From contig NZ_CP113089.1 in the NCBI RefSeq assembly GCF_026625045.1, forward strand, positions 1,922,001-1,986,000: a DNA stretch of 64,000 nt, written 5' to 3'. Below the pieces are notes generated by a model. That model was not told the origin of the DNA. It did no database searches and saw only the letters and a program-made list of their open reading frames with translations. The stretch is from Microcella daejeonensis. GTDB lineage: Bacteria; Actinomycetota; Actinomycetes; Actinomycetales; Microbacteriaceae. The position numbers and the translations under genes were made by a program. Shown in pieces: positions 41,033-52,000 of this stretch. How positions within the stretch are numbered: position 1 is the stretch's first letter; every line of letters starts with the position of its first letter.

Positions 41033-42253
41033 CTACTCCGCGCCGGGCAGCTGCCGGGGGATGTAGTAGCCGAGCATCCCGGCCCCGATGAGGCCGACCA
41101 CGCCGAAGACGCCCGCCGCGACCGCGATGCCGCCGAGCGCGGTGATGCCGGCGAGCGCGAGCGGGGCGCCGGCCGAGCCGGAGTCCATGACGAAGCGCCA
41201 CGCTCCGAGGAACGGCGCCGGATTCGTGCGGCCGGCGAGGTCGCTGCCCATCGTCATGAGGATTCCCGCGCCGATGCCGTTCGCGAGCGACAGCCAGACC
41301 GCCACGGCGACGAACCACGGCACCGGGTCGGTCGAGAGGTCGGAGAGCGCGAGTCCGATGAGGCCGAGCCCGAGACCGATCATCGAGGGCACGGCCGTGT
41401 AGAGGCGGCCGAAACGGTCCATGAGCCAGCCGCCCAGGTAGAACAGGGCCACGTCGACGCCCGCCGCGATGCCGATGATGAGCGCCGTCTCGGCCTCGCC
41501 CAGCCCGATGCTGACGGCCCAGAGCGGCAGGATCACCTGACGCACGGCGCGCAGGGCCGACACCACGAGCGCGGCGGCTCCGAGCCGCGCGAGCACGCCG
41601 CGACGCTCGCCGATCGTGCGGAACACGCCCGCGGGGCTCTGGCCGCCGCCGTCGGGCGTGGAGCGGTGATGCAGGATGCGCTCGGGGTCGGGCAGGGTCA
41701 CGAGGCTGAGCGCGACGAGCCCGCACATGAGCAGGGCGAACCACAGCACGGCGCCGACGTCGCCCGTCGCGGCCACGAGGGCCGCCGCGGCGAACGGGCC
41801 GAGGAAGAGCCCGAGCCGGAAGGTGCCGCCGAGGGTGGAGAGCGCGCGGGCCCGGAAGGCGGCCGGCACGACGCTCGTGAGCAGCGCGTGGCGAGCGAGC
41901 CCGAAGACCGCCGCGGCGATGCCGAGCACCGTCATGCCGAGGCCGAGCACGACCGCGGTCGGCGCCAGCAGGGCGAGCCCGATGCCGAGCGCGGCCAGCG
42001 CCGAGGCGCCGAGCATGGCGATGCGCTCGCCGATGCGGCCGACGATCCAGCCGGCGGGCACGTCGCCGATCAGCACGCCGACGAGCAGCATCGCGGCGAC
42101 GACGCCGGCGCCGGAGAGGTCGGCGCCGACCCGCAGCGCGAGGGCCGGGATAAGCGGCATGATCGCGCCCTCGCCGATCGTGAAGAGCAGGGTGGGCCCG
42201 AAGGCGGGGGCGGCGATCGACCGCCACCGGAAGGGACGGTCATCGATCGGCAT
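41033..42253 (-). CDS. MFS transporter
   Basis: A 406-aa major facilitator with twelve predicted helices. The loop after helix 2 (GDVPAGWIVGRIGERIA) and the equivalent in the second half (YLGGWLMDRFGRLYTAVPS) are typical. Helix 5 has GTFRLGLFLGPFAAAAL. Likely an exporter; substrate unknown. Divergent from prfB, with 58 bp between. Confidence 0.9.
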   Translation of the reverse strand: MPIDDRPFRWRSIAAPAFGPTLLFTIGEGAIMPLIPALALRVGADLSGAGVVAAMLLVGVLIGDVPAGWIVGRIGERIAMLGASALAALGIGLALLAPTAVVLGLGMTVLGIAAAVFGLARHALLTSVVPAAFRARALSTLGGTFRLGLFLGPFAAAALVAATGDVGAVLWFALLMCGLVALSLVTLPDPERILHHRSTPDGGGQSPAGVFRTIGERRGVLARLGAAALVVSALRAVRQVILPLWAVSIGLGEAETALIIGIAAGVDVALFYLGGWLMDRFGRLYTAVPSMIGLGLGLIGLALSDLSTDPVPWFVAVAVWLSLANGIGAGILMTMGSDLAGRTNPAPFLGAWRFVMDSGSAGAPLALAGITALGGIAVAAGVFGVVGLIGAGMLGYYIPRQLPGAE

Positions 42254-42311
42254 GGCCTCTGGATGCTACGCCCGGGTCGCGGCGTCAACCCGCGGGTAGG
42301 CTGGGCGCGAC

Positions 42312-43421
42312 ATGATCGATCTGGACTTCTCCGAGCGCATCGCCGCCGCCCGCTCCACCTTCCGCGACATCCAGTCCGTCGTCGACGTCGAGGCCCTCCG
42401 CGCCGACGTCGAGGATCTGAGCGAGCAGGCCAGCGCGCCCGACCTCTGGGACGACACCGACAAGGCGCAGAAGGTCACGAGCGCCCTCAGCCACCGGCAG
42501 ACCGAGCTGCGCCGCATCGTCGAGCTCGACCAGCGCCTCGACGACCTCGACGTGCTCATCGAGATGGCCCGTGAGGCCGACGACGAGGATGCCGCTGCCG
42601 AGGTGCTCGCCGAGCTCGAGGGCATCGAGAAGACCCTCGGCGACATGGAGGTGCAGACCCTCCTCGACGGCGAGTACGACGACCGCCCCGCCGTCGTCAC
42701 CATCCGCGCGGGCGCCGGAGGCGTCGACGCGGCCGACTTCGCCGACATGCTGTTCCGCATGTACCTGCGCTGGGCCGAGAAGCACGGCTACGGCGCGACC
42801 GTCATGGACACCTCCTACGCGGAGGAGGCGGGCATCAAGAGCGCGACCTTCCAGATCGACGCGCCCTACGCCTTCGGCACGCTCAGCGTCGAGGCCGGCA
42901 CGCACCGCCTCGTGCGGATGAGCCCCTTCGGCGCGGCCGGCAAGCGTCAGACCAGCTTCGCGGCGGTGGAGGTCATCCCGCTCATGGAGGAGACGCTCGA
43001 GGTCGACATCCCCGAGGGCGACATCCGCGTCGACGTCTTCCGCTCCTCGGGCCCCGGCGGTCAGAGCGTCAACACCACCGACTCGGCCGTGCGCATCACC
43101 CACCTGCCGACCGGCACCGTGGTCTCGATGCAGAACGAGAAGAGCCAGATCCAGAACCGCGCCGCCGCCATGCGCGTGCTGCAGTCGCGCCTGCTGCTCA
43201 TCCAGAAGGAGCAGGAGGCGGCGACCAAGAAGGAGCTCGCCGGCACCATCACCGCCAGCTGGGGCGACCAGATGCGCTCCTACGTGCTCGCGCCGTACCA
43301 GATGGTGAAGGACCTGCGCACCGAGCACGAGGTCAACAACCCCACCGCGGTCTTCGACGGCGACCTCGACGGCTTCATCGCCGCCGGCATCAAGTGGCGC
43401 AAGCGCCCGCAGGACGACTGA
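42312..43421 (+). CDS. prfB: Peptide chain release factor 2
   Basis: A 369-aa class I release factor recognising UGA and UAA. The anticodon-like tripeptide Ser-Pro-Phe is in [15 protein letters not shown] and the catalytic GGQ is in [15 protein letters not shown]. The reading frame is uninterrupted: the programmed +1 frameshift found in many bacteria is absent, as is usual in actinobacteria. In related genomes ftsE follows directly; here 3.4 kb intervene. Confidence 0.97.
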   Translation: MIDLDFSERIAAARSTFRDIQSVVDVEALRADVEDLSEQASAPDLWDDTDKAQKVTSALSHRQTELRRIVELDQRLDDLDVLIEMAREADDEDAAAEVLAELEGIEKTLGDMEVQTLLDGEYDDRPAVVTIRAGAGGVDAADFADMLFRMYLRWAEKHGYGATVMDTSYAEEAGIKSATFQIDAPYAFGTLSVEAGTHRLVRMSPFGAAGKRQTSFAAVEVIPLMEETLEVDIPEGDIRVDVFRSSGPGGQSVNTTDSAVRITHLPTGTVVSMQNEKSQIQNRAAAMRVLQSRLLLIQKEQEAATKKELAGTITASWGDQMRSYVLAPYQMVKDLRTEHEVNNPTAVFDGDLDGFIAAGIKWRKRPQDD

Positions 43422-43448
43422 CCCGCGGCACGGAGGCGGAACGCGCCC

Positions 43449-44999
43449 TCACCACCGCAGCTCGGCCTCCGAGCGTCGCGTGCCCAGCACGACGACCCCC
43501 GGATAGGCCCGGAGGGTGTCGAGGAGCGCGCCTGCGGCGTCATCGGGCAGGACCTCCAGCATCCCGTCGAGGATGAGCAGCGGAGGCTCGTCGAGCATCG
43601 CGCGCGCCGCGAGCACGATGGAGCGCTGCGCCGCGGTGAGCGGCGCCCCGCCCTCCCGCAGACGCGTGCGGATGCCGTCGGGGAGTCCGTCCGGATCGAG
43701 GCCGAGCCGACGCAGCATCGCCTCGGCGGATTCCGCGGGGAGTCGCGGACGGCGGTAGGTCACCGCGCGCGCGAGGGGGCCGCGCTCGATCAGCCATCCC
43801 GACCGTCCCGCACCGACGAGCCGGCGGCGTCGGCGCTCGCTCATCGCCGCGATCGGGTCGCCGCCAATGCGGACGGCATCGCGCCGGCCGGCACCCGACG
43901 CGGCGTCGACGAGGACGTCGAGCAGCGCCCCGTCCTCGTGCGGGTCGAGGCGCACGCGCGTGCGGGGAGGCCACCGCACCGTCCGCCCGCCCACGGCGAC
44001 CTCGACGACCGGACCGTCGTCGGCCGTGTCGGCGCCGTCGGCGCCGTCGGCCGTCGGCGCGGAACCCTCGATGGCAGCGGCCTCCTCCGCGAGGGCGGGT
44101 TCGATCATCCTGCGCGCCGCCCGGAAGTTCTGCCGGTACTCGACGCTCCGCCCCAGATCGGCCAACGGGGTCGCGAGCAGCCCCGTGAGGGTGAGCGCCG
44201 ATCCGATCGTCGCGAGCTCGAGCCCGACTCCGGTGCCGACGACGACGACCGAGATGGTCGCGGCCGAGGCGGCGGCGAGGACGAGGGCGCGCATCGCGCC
44301 GACCGCGGAGGCGCGATGGATCGACGCGGACATCACGAGCTCACCCGCCCGTCCGACGCGGGCGACCTCCCGCTCGATCCCGCCGCCGGCGGCGACGGAG
44401 GGAGCGGCGCGCGCGGAATCCGCGACCAGGGCGGCGAGTCGGCCTCGCAGCGTGCGCACCGCCCGCGCCCGGGCGAGGATCGCGCCGGCGATGACGACGA
44501 CCGCGCACCCGGTGAGCGCGAGGAGACCGGCGACGACGCCCCCCAATCGGGCATCGAGCACGAGGAGGAACACGGTGGCTCCGACGACGAGCGGCGTCGC
44601 CGTCACGAGAGGTGCGATGCCCTGCGCGATCCACATCCTCACCGCGGCGAGATCGTTGCTCGTGCGGGTCACGAGCACCCCGAGCGAGCCTCGCCGATCG
44701 GGTCGCAGCATGCTCCGGACGAGCCCCCGACGAAGATCCATCACGAAGGACTGCCCGAGTCGCTCGCCCAGCACGCGCTCCGCGTATCGGGCGGCCGCGA
44801 TCCCGCCGAAGGCGAGGAGGAGCCCCGCCGTCATCGCGACGCCGGGCGGCCCCCCTGCCGCCAGCGCCTGCCCGACGCCGATCGCGGCGACCACGGCCAG
44901 TGCGGAGGAGACCAGCCCGACCACCACGAGTGCGCCGAACACCGCGCGGCGTCCGCCGACGAGCAGGCGCGGCCAGGGGCTCGTCGAGGCGCGCGTCAC
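43449..44999 (-). CDS. ABC exporter-like protein with degenerate ATPase
   Basis: A 516-aa protein with an N-terminal six-helix ABC exporter membrane domain (about 1-310) and a C-terminal domain shaped like an ABC ATPase but without key residues. No Walker A GxxGxGK is found where expected; the signature is LTAAQRSIVLAARAML; Walker B reads LLILDGMLEVLP with Gly in place of the catalytic Glu. It starts at GTG 44999, overlapping the upstream P-loop gene by 4 nt. It could pair with another ATPase, or have become a non-transport membrane protein. Confidence 0.8.
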   Translation of the reverse strand: MTRASTSPWPRLLVGGRRAVFGALVVVGLVSSALAVVAAIGVGQALAAGGPPGVAMTAGLLLAFGGIAAARYAERVLGERLGQSFVMDLRRGLVRSMLRPDRRGSLGVLVTRTSNDLAAVRMWIAQGIAPLVTATPLVVGATVFLLVLDARLGGVVAGLLALTGCAVVVIAGAILARARAVRTLRGRLAALVADSARAAPSVAAGGGIEREVARVGRAGELVMSASIHRASAVGAMRALVLAAASAATISVVVVGTGVGLELATIGSALTLTGLLATPLADLGRSVEYRQNFRAARRMIEPALAEEAAAIEGSAPTADGADGADTADDGPVVEVAVGGRTVRWPPRTRVRLDPHEDGALLDVLVDAASGAGRRDAVRIGGDPIAAMSERRRRRLVGAGRSGWLIERGPLARAVTYRRPRLPAESAEAMLRRLGLDPDGLPDGIRTRLREGGAPLTAAQRSIVLAARAMLDEPPLLILDGMLEVLPDDAAGALLDTLRAYPGVVVLGTRRSEAELRW

Positions 45000-46108
45000 G
45001 CCGAGGCTCCGCTCCCCATGGTGAGCGCGCGAGCGACGTCGGCCTCGCGGAGGTGATCGGTCGCCACGATGGGCGTCGTCGTCGCCCGTCGGGCCTCGGC
45101 GACGGCGAGGGGCGACGAGGTGAGAACCCCCGTGACCGCGCTGATGGGCATCCCGAGCGCGGTGAGCTGCTCGATGGCGGCGAGGGCGCCGAGGGCATCC
45201 TGCGCGGCGAAGACCACGCTGGAGATGACGCGCGCGAAGACCGGATCGGCGATGAGATCGGCGGTCTCCGTGTGCAGGATGCCGTCGGCGACCTCGATGA
45301 GGATCACGTCGGGCTCGTCGGCGGCCAGCTCCGCCACCATCGAGGCGAACAGGTCCCGGATGCGGTCGGTGCCCGCGCCGAACGTCGTCGGCAGGCCGAA
45401 ATCGGTGAAGTCGAGCGCGCGCCGCGCACCGAAGTCGCGGAAGCGGTGCGGGTCGTTGCCCGAGCACGTTCCGGTGGCCTTCCCCGCCGCCACCACCAGT
45501 CCTGCGGCCGACAGCCCGCCGGCCAGGCTCGCGAGCGCCGTCGTCTTGCCCGAGTTCATCGCGGAACCGAGGACGGCGATCACGGGAGGGAGCGCGCTCG
45601 GCGTCACGCGGTGCGCGTCGACGACGGCGTGCGGCGCCGCACGGTCGAGACGCAGACGGCCGTGCGCATCGCCCAGCACGCCGAGAGGGGTGATCGAGGT
45701 GGCGGCCGCGATGCTGTCGTGCTGCTCCTGGACGAGCGCGGCGAGGCCGCCGCCGGCGACGAGGTGGCACGGCTCGAGCGTGTCGGGCACGATCGCGAGG
45801 AACTGGTCGCTCGCGTACCGGTTGCCGTAGAGCACGATGATCTCATCGCCGGGCAGGATCGTCTGGCGGCGCGAATCGACCCCCTCGAGCCGACGGTGCT
45901 GGCCGATCTCCTCGACCCGGGCGAGCACGACGTCGCCCGCTCGAGGGGCGAGGCCGTCGTCCGCCAGGAGGACGAGATCGTCGCGCCCGAGGAGCGGGAC
46001 ATGACGGGTCGAGTAGGCGCGCTTCGCCCGCTCGACACGGGCTCGCGCGATCGGGGCGCCGGTCTCGACGGGCGCGGCCTGTGCGGTCTCCAGTGCGGTG
46101 ATGGTCAT
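44996..46108 (-). CDS. P-loop protein, DUF1611-like
   Basis: A 370-aa protein. The C-terminal half is a P-loop NTPase: Walker A VLGSAMNSGKTTALASLAGG, then DVILIEVADGIL as the Walker B-like strand. The general pattern follows DUF1611/MobB/dethiobiotin-synthetase-like P-loop proteins. The N-terminal half (about 1-150) is beta-rich and unassigned. The stop is inside the start of the degenerate ABC gene, so the pair is translationally coupled. The two probably work together in one unknown system. Confidence 0.75.
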   Translation of the reverse strand: MTITALETAQAAPVETGAPIARARVERAKRAYSTRHVPLLGRDDLVLLADDGLAPRAGDVVLARVEEIGQHRRLEGVDSRRQTILPGDEIIVLYGNRYASDQFLAIVPDTLEPCHLVAGGGLAALVQEQHDSIAAATSITPLGVLGDAHGRLRLDRAAPHAVVDAHRVTPSALPPVIAVLGSAMNSGKTTALASLAGGLSAAGLVVAAGKATGTCSGNDPHRFRDFGARRALDFTDFGLPTTFGAGTDRIRDLFASMVAELAADEPDVILIEVADGILHTETADLIADPVFARVISSVVFAAQDALGALAAIEQLTALGMPISAVTGVLTSSPLAVAEARRATTTPIVATDHLREADVARALTMGSGASA

Positions 46109-46310
46109 CGTGCGTCCTCTCTCGTCTCCCGCCGTCCTTCGGCGACGAGGTCGAGTCCATCGATCGCCGATTGCAGAGACGTGAGATCACCATGAGCGGA
46201 CTGTCATCTGCGTCCCATGCTCCGGTCATGCGGCCATGACGGATCGCCGCCGCCGCGTGCTCCTCGCCCGCACCCTTTACGACCGCCGCGCCCGCCCCTA
46301 GGGTGGCGCC

Positions 46311-46688
46311 ATGGTGCGCGCTGAGATCGTCGAGATCCCCGTGGCCGACCTCGTGCAGGCGGCCGCCTTCTACTCCGCCGTGTTCGACGTCGACCTCGTC
46401 ATCGAGACCATCGGGGGACTGACGATGGCCTTCTTCCCCGATGAGCCGGGCGCCACCGGGGGAGCGGTCGCGCTCTGCGCGGGCGACGGCTACCGGCCGA
46501 GCGGCCTGGGAGTGCGCACTTTCCTGCGCATCGACGACGTGGATGCCGTACTCGCGCGCGCGCTCGAAGCAGGTGCCCAGCTCGTCGCCGAGCCGGTCGA
46601 GATGCCGGGCTGGGGGCGCTTCGCCGAGTTCAGCGATCCCGAGGGCACGGTCGTCGGCATCGTGCAGCTCGAGCAGCCCGCGGCCTGA
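46311..46688 (+). CDS. VOC (glyoxalase/bleomycin-resistance) family protein
   Basis: A 125-aa single VOC-domain protein with paired beta-alpha-beta-beta-beta units (EIPVADLVQAAAFYSAVFDV, then FLRIDDVDAVLARALEAGA and FAEFSDPEGTVVGIVQL). Metal-site residues (His/Glu) are only partly evident. Function unknown. The 202 bp upstream, shared with the P-loop gene, hold no gene I can support. Confidence 0.9.
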   Translation: MVRAEIVEIPVADLVQAAAFYSAVFDVDLVIETIGGLTMAFFPDEPGATGGAVALCAGDGYRPSGLGVRTFLRIDDVDAVLARALEAGAQLVAEPVEMPGWGRFAEFSDPEGTVVGIVQLEQPAA

Positions 46689-46797
46689 GCGGCCGGGCCG
46701 CGCGCCGCGCGGGACGGCACGGCGCGAGTCCATGAGGCTCCGGCGTTCCGGGTGTCGCTGCGCGGGCATCCCGAACCCCGACCTAGGCTGACCGGCG

Positions 46798-47627
<830 letters not shown>

Positions 47628-47631
<4 letters not shown>

Positions 47632-48542
47632 GATTCGGCTTCGTCATGTCGGAGGTCGGTCAGGGCCTGCGCCGCAACCTCTCGATGGTGATCTCCGTCG
47701 TGCTGGTCACCTTCATCTCGCTGACCTTCGTCGGCACGGCCATCCTGCTGCAGGCGCAGATCAACCAGATGAAGTCGTACTGGTACGACCGCGCGCAGGT
47801 CGCCGTGTACATGTGCACCGAGTTCTCCACCGCCGGCGGCTGCGACACGCAGGCCGCGACGCCCGACCAGATCGCGCAGGTCGAGGCGCAGCTCGAGTCG
47901 GAGACGCTCGCGCCCTTCATCGAGGACTTCTACTTCGAGGATCGCGACCTCGCCTTCGCGAACTTCCAGGAGCAGTTCGAGGGCAACGCGATCGCCGATC
48001 TCGTCACGCCCGAGCTGCTGCCCGAGGCGTTCTGGGTGAACCTCGCCGACCCGACGCAGACCGAGATCCTGGAGGACGCGCTCACGGGCATCGCCGGCCT
48101 CGAGAGCGTGGTCGACCAGCGCAGCTACCTGGAGGGCATCTTCGACATCCTGAACGCCTCGAGCTTCACGGCCATCGGCATCGCGGCCCTCATGCTCGTG
48201 GCGGCCGCCCTGCTCATCTCGACGACGATCCGGCTGAGCGCCTTCTCGCGGCGGCGGGAGCTCGGCATCATGCGCCTCGTCGGCGCCTCGAACCGCTTCA
48301 TCCAGACGCCGTTCATCATCGAGGGCGTCGTGGCGGCGCTGCTCGGCTCGATCATGGCGGGCGGTGCGGTCGTCGCGATCGTGCACTTCTTCGTGCAGGG
48401 CTACCTGTCGCAGACGCTGCCGACGACGAGCTTCGTGACCCTCGAGGATGCCCTGCTCGTGGTGCCCGTGCTGCTGGGCGCGGGAGCCGTGCTCGCGGCG
48501 CTCTCGGCGAACGTCGCGATCACGCGCTACCTGCGCGTGTAG
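47628..48542 (+). CDS. ftsX: Cell division protein FtsX
   Basis: A 304-aa four-helix membrane protein. After the first helix (MVISVVLVTFISLTFVGTAI) comes the extracellular domain with two Cys (MCTEFSTAGGCD), as in mycobacterial FtsX, then three C-terminal helices and the cytoplasmic loop AFSRRRELGIMRLVGASNRF. It activates peptidoglycan hydrolases outside the membrane under control of FtsE. Confidence 0.97.
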
Positions 48543-48643
48543 CGCGGCGGGGGCTCGCGCGGCGCGCCGACTCCCCGTCGGATATGCTGGAGGGCTGCCG
48601 CGGCCCGCGGCGAGCATCCATCGATACCGGCCGGAGGTGAATC

Positions 48644-49120
48644 GTGCCCAAGGAGACGGGCGAGAAGGTCGTCGCGACCAACCGCAAAGCGCGCTACGAC
48701 TACACCATCGAGGACACTTACGAGGCCGGGCTCGTGCTGAGCGGCTCCGAGGTGAAGTCGCTGCGCATGGGGCGCGCGAGCCTCGTCGACGGCTACGGCT
48801 TCATCGACGGCGGTGAGGCCTGGCTCGACGCCGTGCACATCCCCGAGTACACGCAGGCCACGTGGACGAACCACCCGCCGCGGCGCAAGCGCAAGATGCT
48901 GCTGCACAAGGCGCAGATCATCAAGATCAGCCAGAAGACGCAGGAGGGCGGGTACACGCTCGTGCCCCTGCGCATCTACTTCGTCGACGGCCGCGCGAAG
49001 GTCGAGCTCGCCGTCGCCAAGGGCAAGCGCGAGTACGACAAGCGGCACACGCTGCGTGAGAAGCAGGACAAGCGCGAGGCCGAGCGGGCCATGCGCTCGC
49101 GCAACCGCCTCGGCGACTAG
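48644..49120 (+). CDS. smpB: SsrA-binding protein SmpB
   Basis: A 158-aa tmRNA-binding protein for ribosome rescue. Typical motifs are [38 protein letters not shown], and the basic tail [20 protein letters not shown]. The GTG 48644 start has GGAGGTG upstream. Its partner ssrA lies 2.9 kb downstream. Confidence 0.97.
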   Translation: MPKETGEKVVATNRKARYDYTIEDTYEAGLVLSGSEVKSLRMGRASLVDGYGFIDGGEAWLDAVHIPEYTQATWTNHPPRRKRKMLLHKAQIIKISQKTQEGGYTLVPLRIYFVDGRAKVELAVAKGKREYDKRHTLREKQDKREAERAMRSRNRLGD

Positions 49121-49235
49121 CGCGGCCCGCGCGGCGCGCTCGGGCGACTCGGGCGCGCAGGGCTCCTGCGTGCGCGCTCGGAACCCCGCGGCCTCGGAGC
49201 GGCAGTCCAGCGGGCCGGGCGTAGGCTCACGGTTC

Positions 49236-50783
49236 GTGACTCACCGCCCTGCCGAGACCGACGACGCCCCCGACTCCGAGGCCCCCGACTCCGCCGCGAT
49301 CGGGGAGGACGGCTACACCGACCGCACCCGCTGGCAGGCCTTCGCCGTCGCGGTGGCGGTCGCCTCGCTCACCATCCTCGACCTCTCGAAGGTCAACGTC
49401 GGCATCCCGGCGATCGAGCTCGCCTTCGGCGCGGGGCCGACCGAGATCCAGCTCATCGTCGCGGGCTACGTGCTCGCCTTCGGCATCGTGCTCGTCCCGG
49501 CCGGGCGGCTCGGCGACCTCAGCTCGCGCCGGCGCCTGTTCCTCATCGGGCTCGTCGTGTTCCTGCTGGCGAGCCTGTTCTGCGCCATCGCGCCGACCGT
49601 CGAGCTGCTCGCGGCCTCGCGCATCCTGCAGGGCGTGTCGGCGGGACTGCTCATGCCGCAGGTGCTGGGACTCATCCAGCAGCTCTTCACCGGCGCGGCC
49701 CGCGGCCGGGCCTTCGGCGTCTTCGGCGCCGTGATCGGGCTCGCCACGGCCTTCGGCCCCACCCTCGGCGGCCTGCTCATCGGCGTCGGCGGCCCGGAGG
49801 ACGGCTTGCGGCTGATCTTCTGGATGAACGTGCCGCTCGTGCTGCTGCTGTTTCCCTTCGCCTACAAGCTGCTGCCGCGCACGCAGCCGACGACGGGAGC
49901 GGCGAAGGACCTCGACCTCATCGGCACCGCCCTCCTCGGCGGCACCGTGCTGAGCCTCATGCTGCCCTTCGTGCTCACGACGGGCGCCCCGAGCGACGAT
50001 CCGGCGCGCTGGTGGTGGCTCGCGGTGTTCGCGGGCCTCGCCACGGTCTTCGTGCTCTGGGAGCGCCGGTACACCGCGGGCGGGCGCACGGCGATCGTCG
50101 ACTTCGCGCTGTTCCGCATCGGCGGGTACCGCAACGGCATCCTCATCTCGACGTTCTACTTCGCGGCGATGCCGGCGACCTTCCTCACGCTCTCGCTGTT
50201 CCTGCAGTTCGGCCTCGGCCTCGAGCCGGTCTACGCGGGCATGGTGACCATCCCCTTCGCCCTCGCCTCGGCCGTGACCAGCTGGTACAGCGGCAAGGTC
50301 GTCACCACCTACGGGCGCTCGATCGTCGTGCTCGGCCTGTTCGGCGTGGTGATCGGCTTCGGCGGCGTGCTCGCCTCGGCCTTCCTGCTGCCGGCGGCGG
50401 TCTCGCCCTGGGTGATCGCGGCCTTCATGACGATCGCGGGAGCGGGCGGCGGCGCGGTCATCGCCCCGAACCAGACGCTCACCCTCGCCGACGTGCCGGT
50501 CACCTCCGGCGGCGTCGCCGGCTCGATCGGTCAGGTCGGCCAGCGCGTCGGCACCGCGGTCGGCATCGCGGCGGCCACGGCGGCCTTCTACGTGACGATC
50601 TACGCCGAGGAGGGCAGCGTCGGCGAGCTCATGCTCTACCAGGACGCCTTCCGCAACGCGGCCCTCGTCATCCTGACCTTCGTCGGCCTGGCTCTGCTGC
50701 TCGCGCTCGTCGACCTGCGCGGGCGCAAGGCCGGCACGCTCGAGAACACGCCGAGCGCCACCGAGGGGCTGCCGCAGGACTAG
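49236..50783 (+). CDS. MFS transporter, EmrB/QacA (DHA2) type
   Basis: A 515-aa fourteen-helix transporter. Marks include DLSKVNVGIPAIELAFGAG, GRLGDLSSRRRLFLIGLVVF, and LAASRILQGVSAGLLMPQVL (motif C region). Start GTG 49236 (VTHRPAETDDAP). Likely a drug/proton exporter. Lies between smpB and ssrA. Confidence 0.9.
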   Translation: MTHRPAETDDAPDSEAPDSAAIGEDGYTDRTRWQAFAVAVAVASLTILDLSKVNVGIPAIELAFGAGPTEIQLIVAGYVLAFGIVLVPAGRLGDLSSRRRLFLIGLVVFLLASLFCAIAPTVELLAASRILQGVSAGLLMPQVLGLIQQLFTGAARGRAFGVFGAVIGLATAFGPTLGGLLIGVGGPEDGLRLIFWMNVPLVLLLFPFAYKLLPRTQPTTGAAKDLDLIGTALLGGTVLSLMLPFVLTTGAPSDDPARWWWLAVFAGLATVFVLWERRYTAGGRTAIVDFALFRIGGYRNGILISTFYFAAMPATFLTLSLFLQFGLGLEPVYAGMVTIPFALASAVTSWYSGKVVTTYGRSIVVLGLFGVVIGFGGVLASAFLLPAAVSPWVIAAFMTIAGAGGGAVIAPNQTLTLADVPVTSGGVAGSIGQVGQRVGTAVGIAAATAAFYVTIYAEEGSVGELMLYQDAFRNAALVILTFVGLALLLALVDLRGRKAGTLENTPSATEGLPQD

Positions 50784-50799
50784 ACGCTGCGCGCGCCGG

Positions 50800-51135
50800 C
50801 TACAGCTGCGGCCGCCGCATCGGTGCGTCGAGCCCGACGGTGACGGTGATGCGGGCGGCGAGCTGCGCCAGCTCCGATTCGGGATGCCCCTCCAGGGCGT
50901 CGTCGAACCAGTGGCGCCACACCTGCCGCACGTCGTCGGCCGTCAGCGGCGCCCGTCGCGCGCGCTGCACCAGATCCTCCGCCTCGGGCGCGTACTCGTC
51001 CGTCGGCATGCCGTCGACCCCGGGGGCGAGCCCGCTGAGGTCGGCGCGGGCCAGCAGCCGCGTCACCCGCTCCACGGCACCATGCTGCTCGGGCGTCGGA
51101 CGCGGCCGACGCAGCGGCTGCCGCCGCTCGCTCAT
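50800..51135 (-). CDS. Small hypothetical protein
   Basis: A 111-aa acidic, helical protein of unknown function. DEYAPEAEDLVQRARRAPLT recalls the short DUF1871-type pattern, which is weak evidence. Start overlaps the stop of the SIMPL gene by 4 nt (ATGA), so the two are coupled. Confidence 0.7.
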   Translation of the reverse strand: MSERRQPLRRPRPTPEQHGAVERVTRLLARADLSGLAPGVDGMPTDEYAPEAEDLVQRARRAPLTADDVRQVWRHWFDDALEGHPESELAQLAARITVTVGLDAPMRRPQL

Positions 51136-51803
51136 CGCGCGGCGAAGCGCGCGTCGACGGCCGCCTCGATGACGATCGGCTCGGGGCGCAGCGAGATGCC
51201 GGGGGAGCGGGGGTCGCCGCCCATCATCGCGATGCGCGAGAGGTGCGGGGTGGGGCCCTCGCCCTGACCCTGGTCGCCGAGCATGCCGGGGTCGGCGAGG
51301 GCGAGGGCGGTGACGCTCCCGAGCCCGATGCTCTGGGCGAAGACCGTGGCCTTCGTCACGGCGTCCTTCACGGCGCGCGAGCGCACCTCGGTGAGCACGG
51401 CGGTGCGGCGGCCCTCGCCGAGCATCCATTCGATGCCGTCGATCGTGGCCAGCGGCTCGGCCGCGAGGGCGTCGACGAGGCCGGGCAGGGCGTCGAGGCC
51501 GGAGACGGTGGCGCGGCCGCCGACGCTCGCGCGGTGCACGAGGGGCAGCTGCTCGCCGGTGCTGCTCCAGGGGCGCTGGCCGGCGACGCTCACGCGGTCG
51601 GTCGACCAGGCGGCGACGGGGCCGGTCTGCGGGTCGTGGTGGTCGCGCAGCACGGCGGAGATGCGCTCGAGCGCGGCGGCGACGTCGGCGACGACGGGCT
51701 CGCGCTCGGAGCCGTCGCCCGCGAGCGTGAAGGTGAGCACGGCCCGCTCGGGCGCGTACTCGCCGCGGGCGGAGCCCTGCACGGTGATGATCGTCTCGGG
51801 CAT
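51132..51803 (-). CDS. SIMPL domain (DUF541) protein
   Basis: A 223-aa protein of the SIMPL/DUF541 family: ITVQGSARGEYAPERAVLTF at the N-terminus, the helix VKDAVTKATVFAQSIGLG, and the central WSTDRVSVAG strand. No signal peptide is seen, so it is probably cytoplasmic. Function unknown. Confidence 0.85.
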   Translation of the reverse strand: MPETIITVQGSARGEYAPERAVLTFTLAGDGSEREPVVADVAAALERISAVLRDHHDPQTGPVAAWSTDRVSVAGQRPWSSTGEQLPLVHRASVGGRATVSGLDALPGLVDALAAEPLATIDGIEWMLGEGRRTAVLTEVRSRAVKDAVTKATVFAQSIGLGSVTALALADPGMLGDQGQGEGPTPHLSRIAMMGGDPRSPGISLRPEPIVIEAAVDARFAAR

Positions 51804-52000
51804 TCCGGGCTCCCTGGGGCTCATTGTCAGCGGTGGCCTATACTGTAGGGCTGCACTCGAAACAGTGCATGGGCGTCGGCACCGGGTTACTGGCTGGCCG
51901 GCGATCACAACTCCACAGTGCGTGACAGCGACCCACTCATCGCGTGTCTCATCCGTGCGCCCGTTCGCGGGCGGCCGGGGGAGCAGGCGAGGGTGTCCGC
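51804..52000. other. Intergenic region upstream of ssrA
   Basis: The 197 bp contain TATACT at 51839, and a perfect TGCACT-6nt-AGTGCA palindrome at 51852-51869. These may belong to the promoters of ssrA or of the divergent SIMPL gene; I cannot place a good -35 with confidence. Confidence 0.4.

Noticed and set aside
46109..46310. Short peptide gene (possible RiPP precursor) upstream of the P-loop gene
   Set aside because: Short frames exist on both strands, but none has a good start plus ribosome site plus leader/core pattern.
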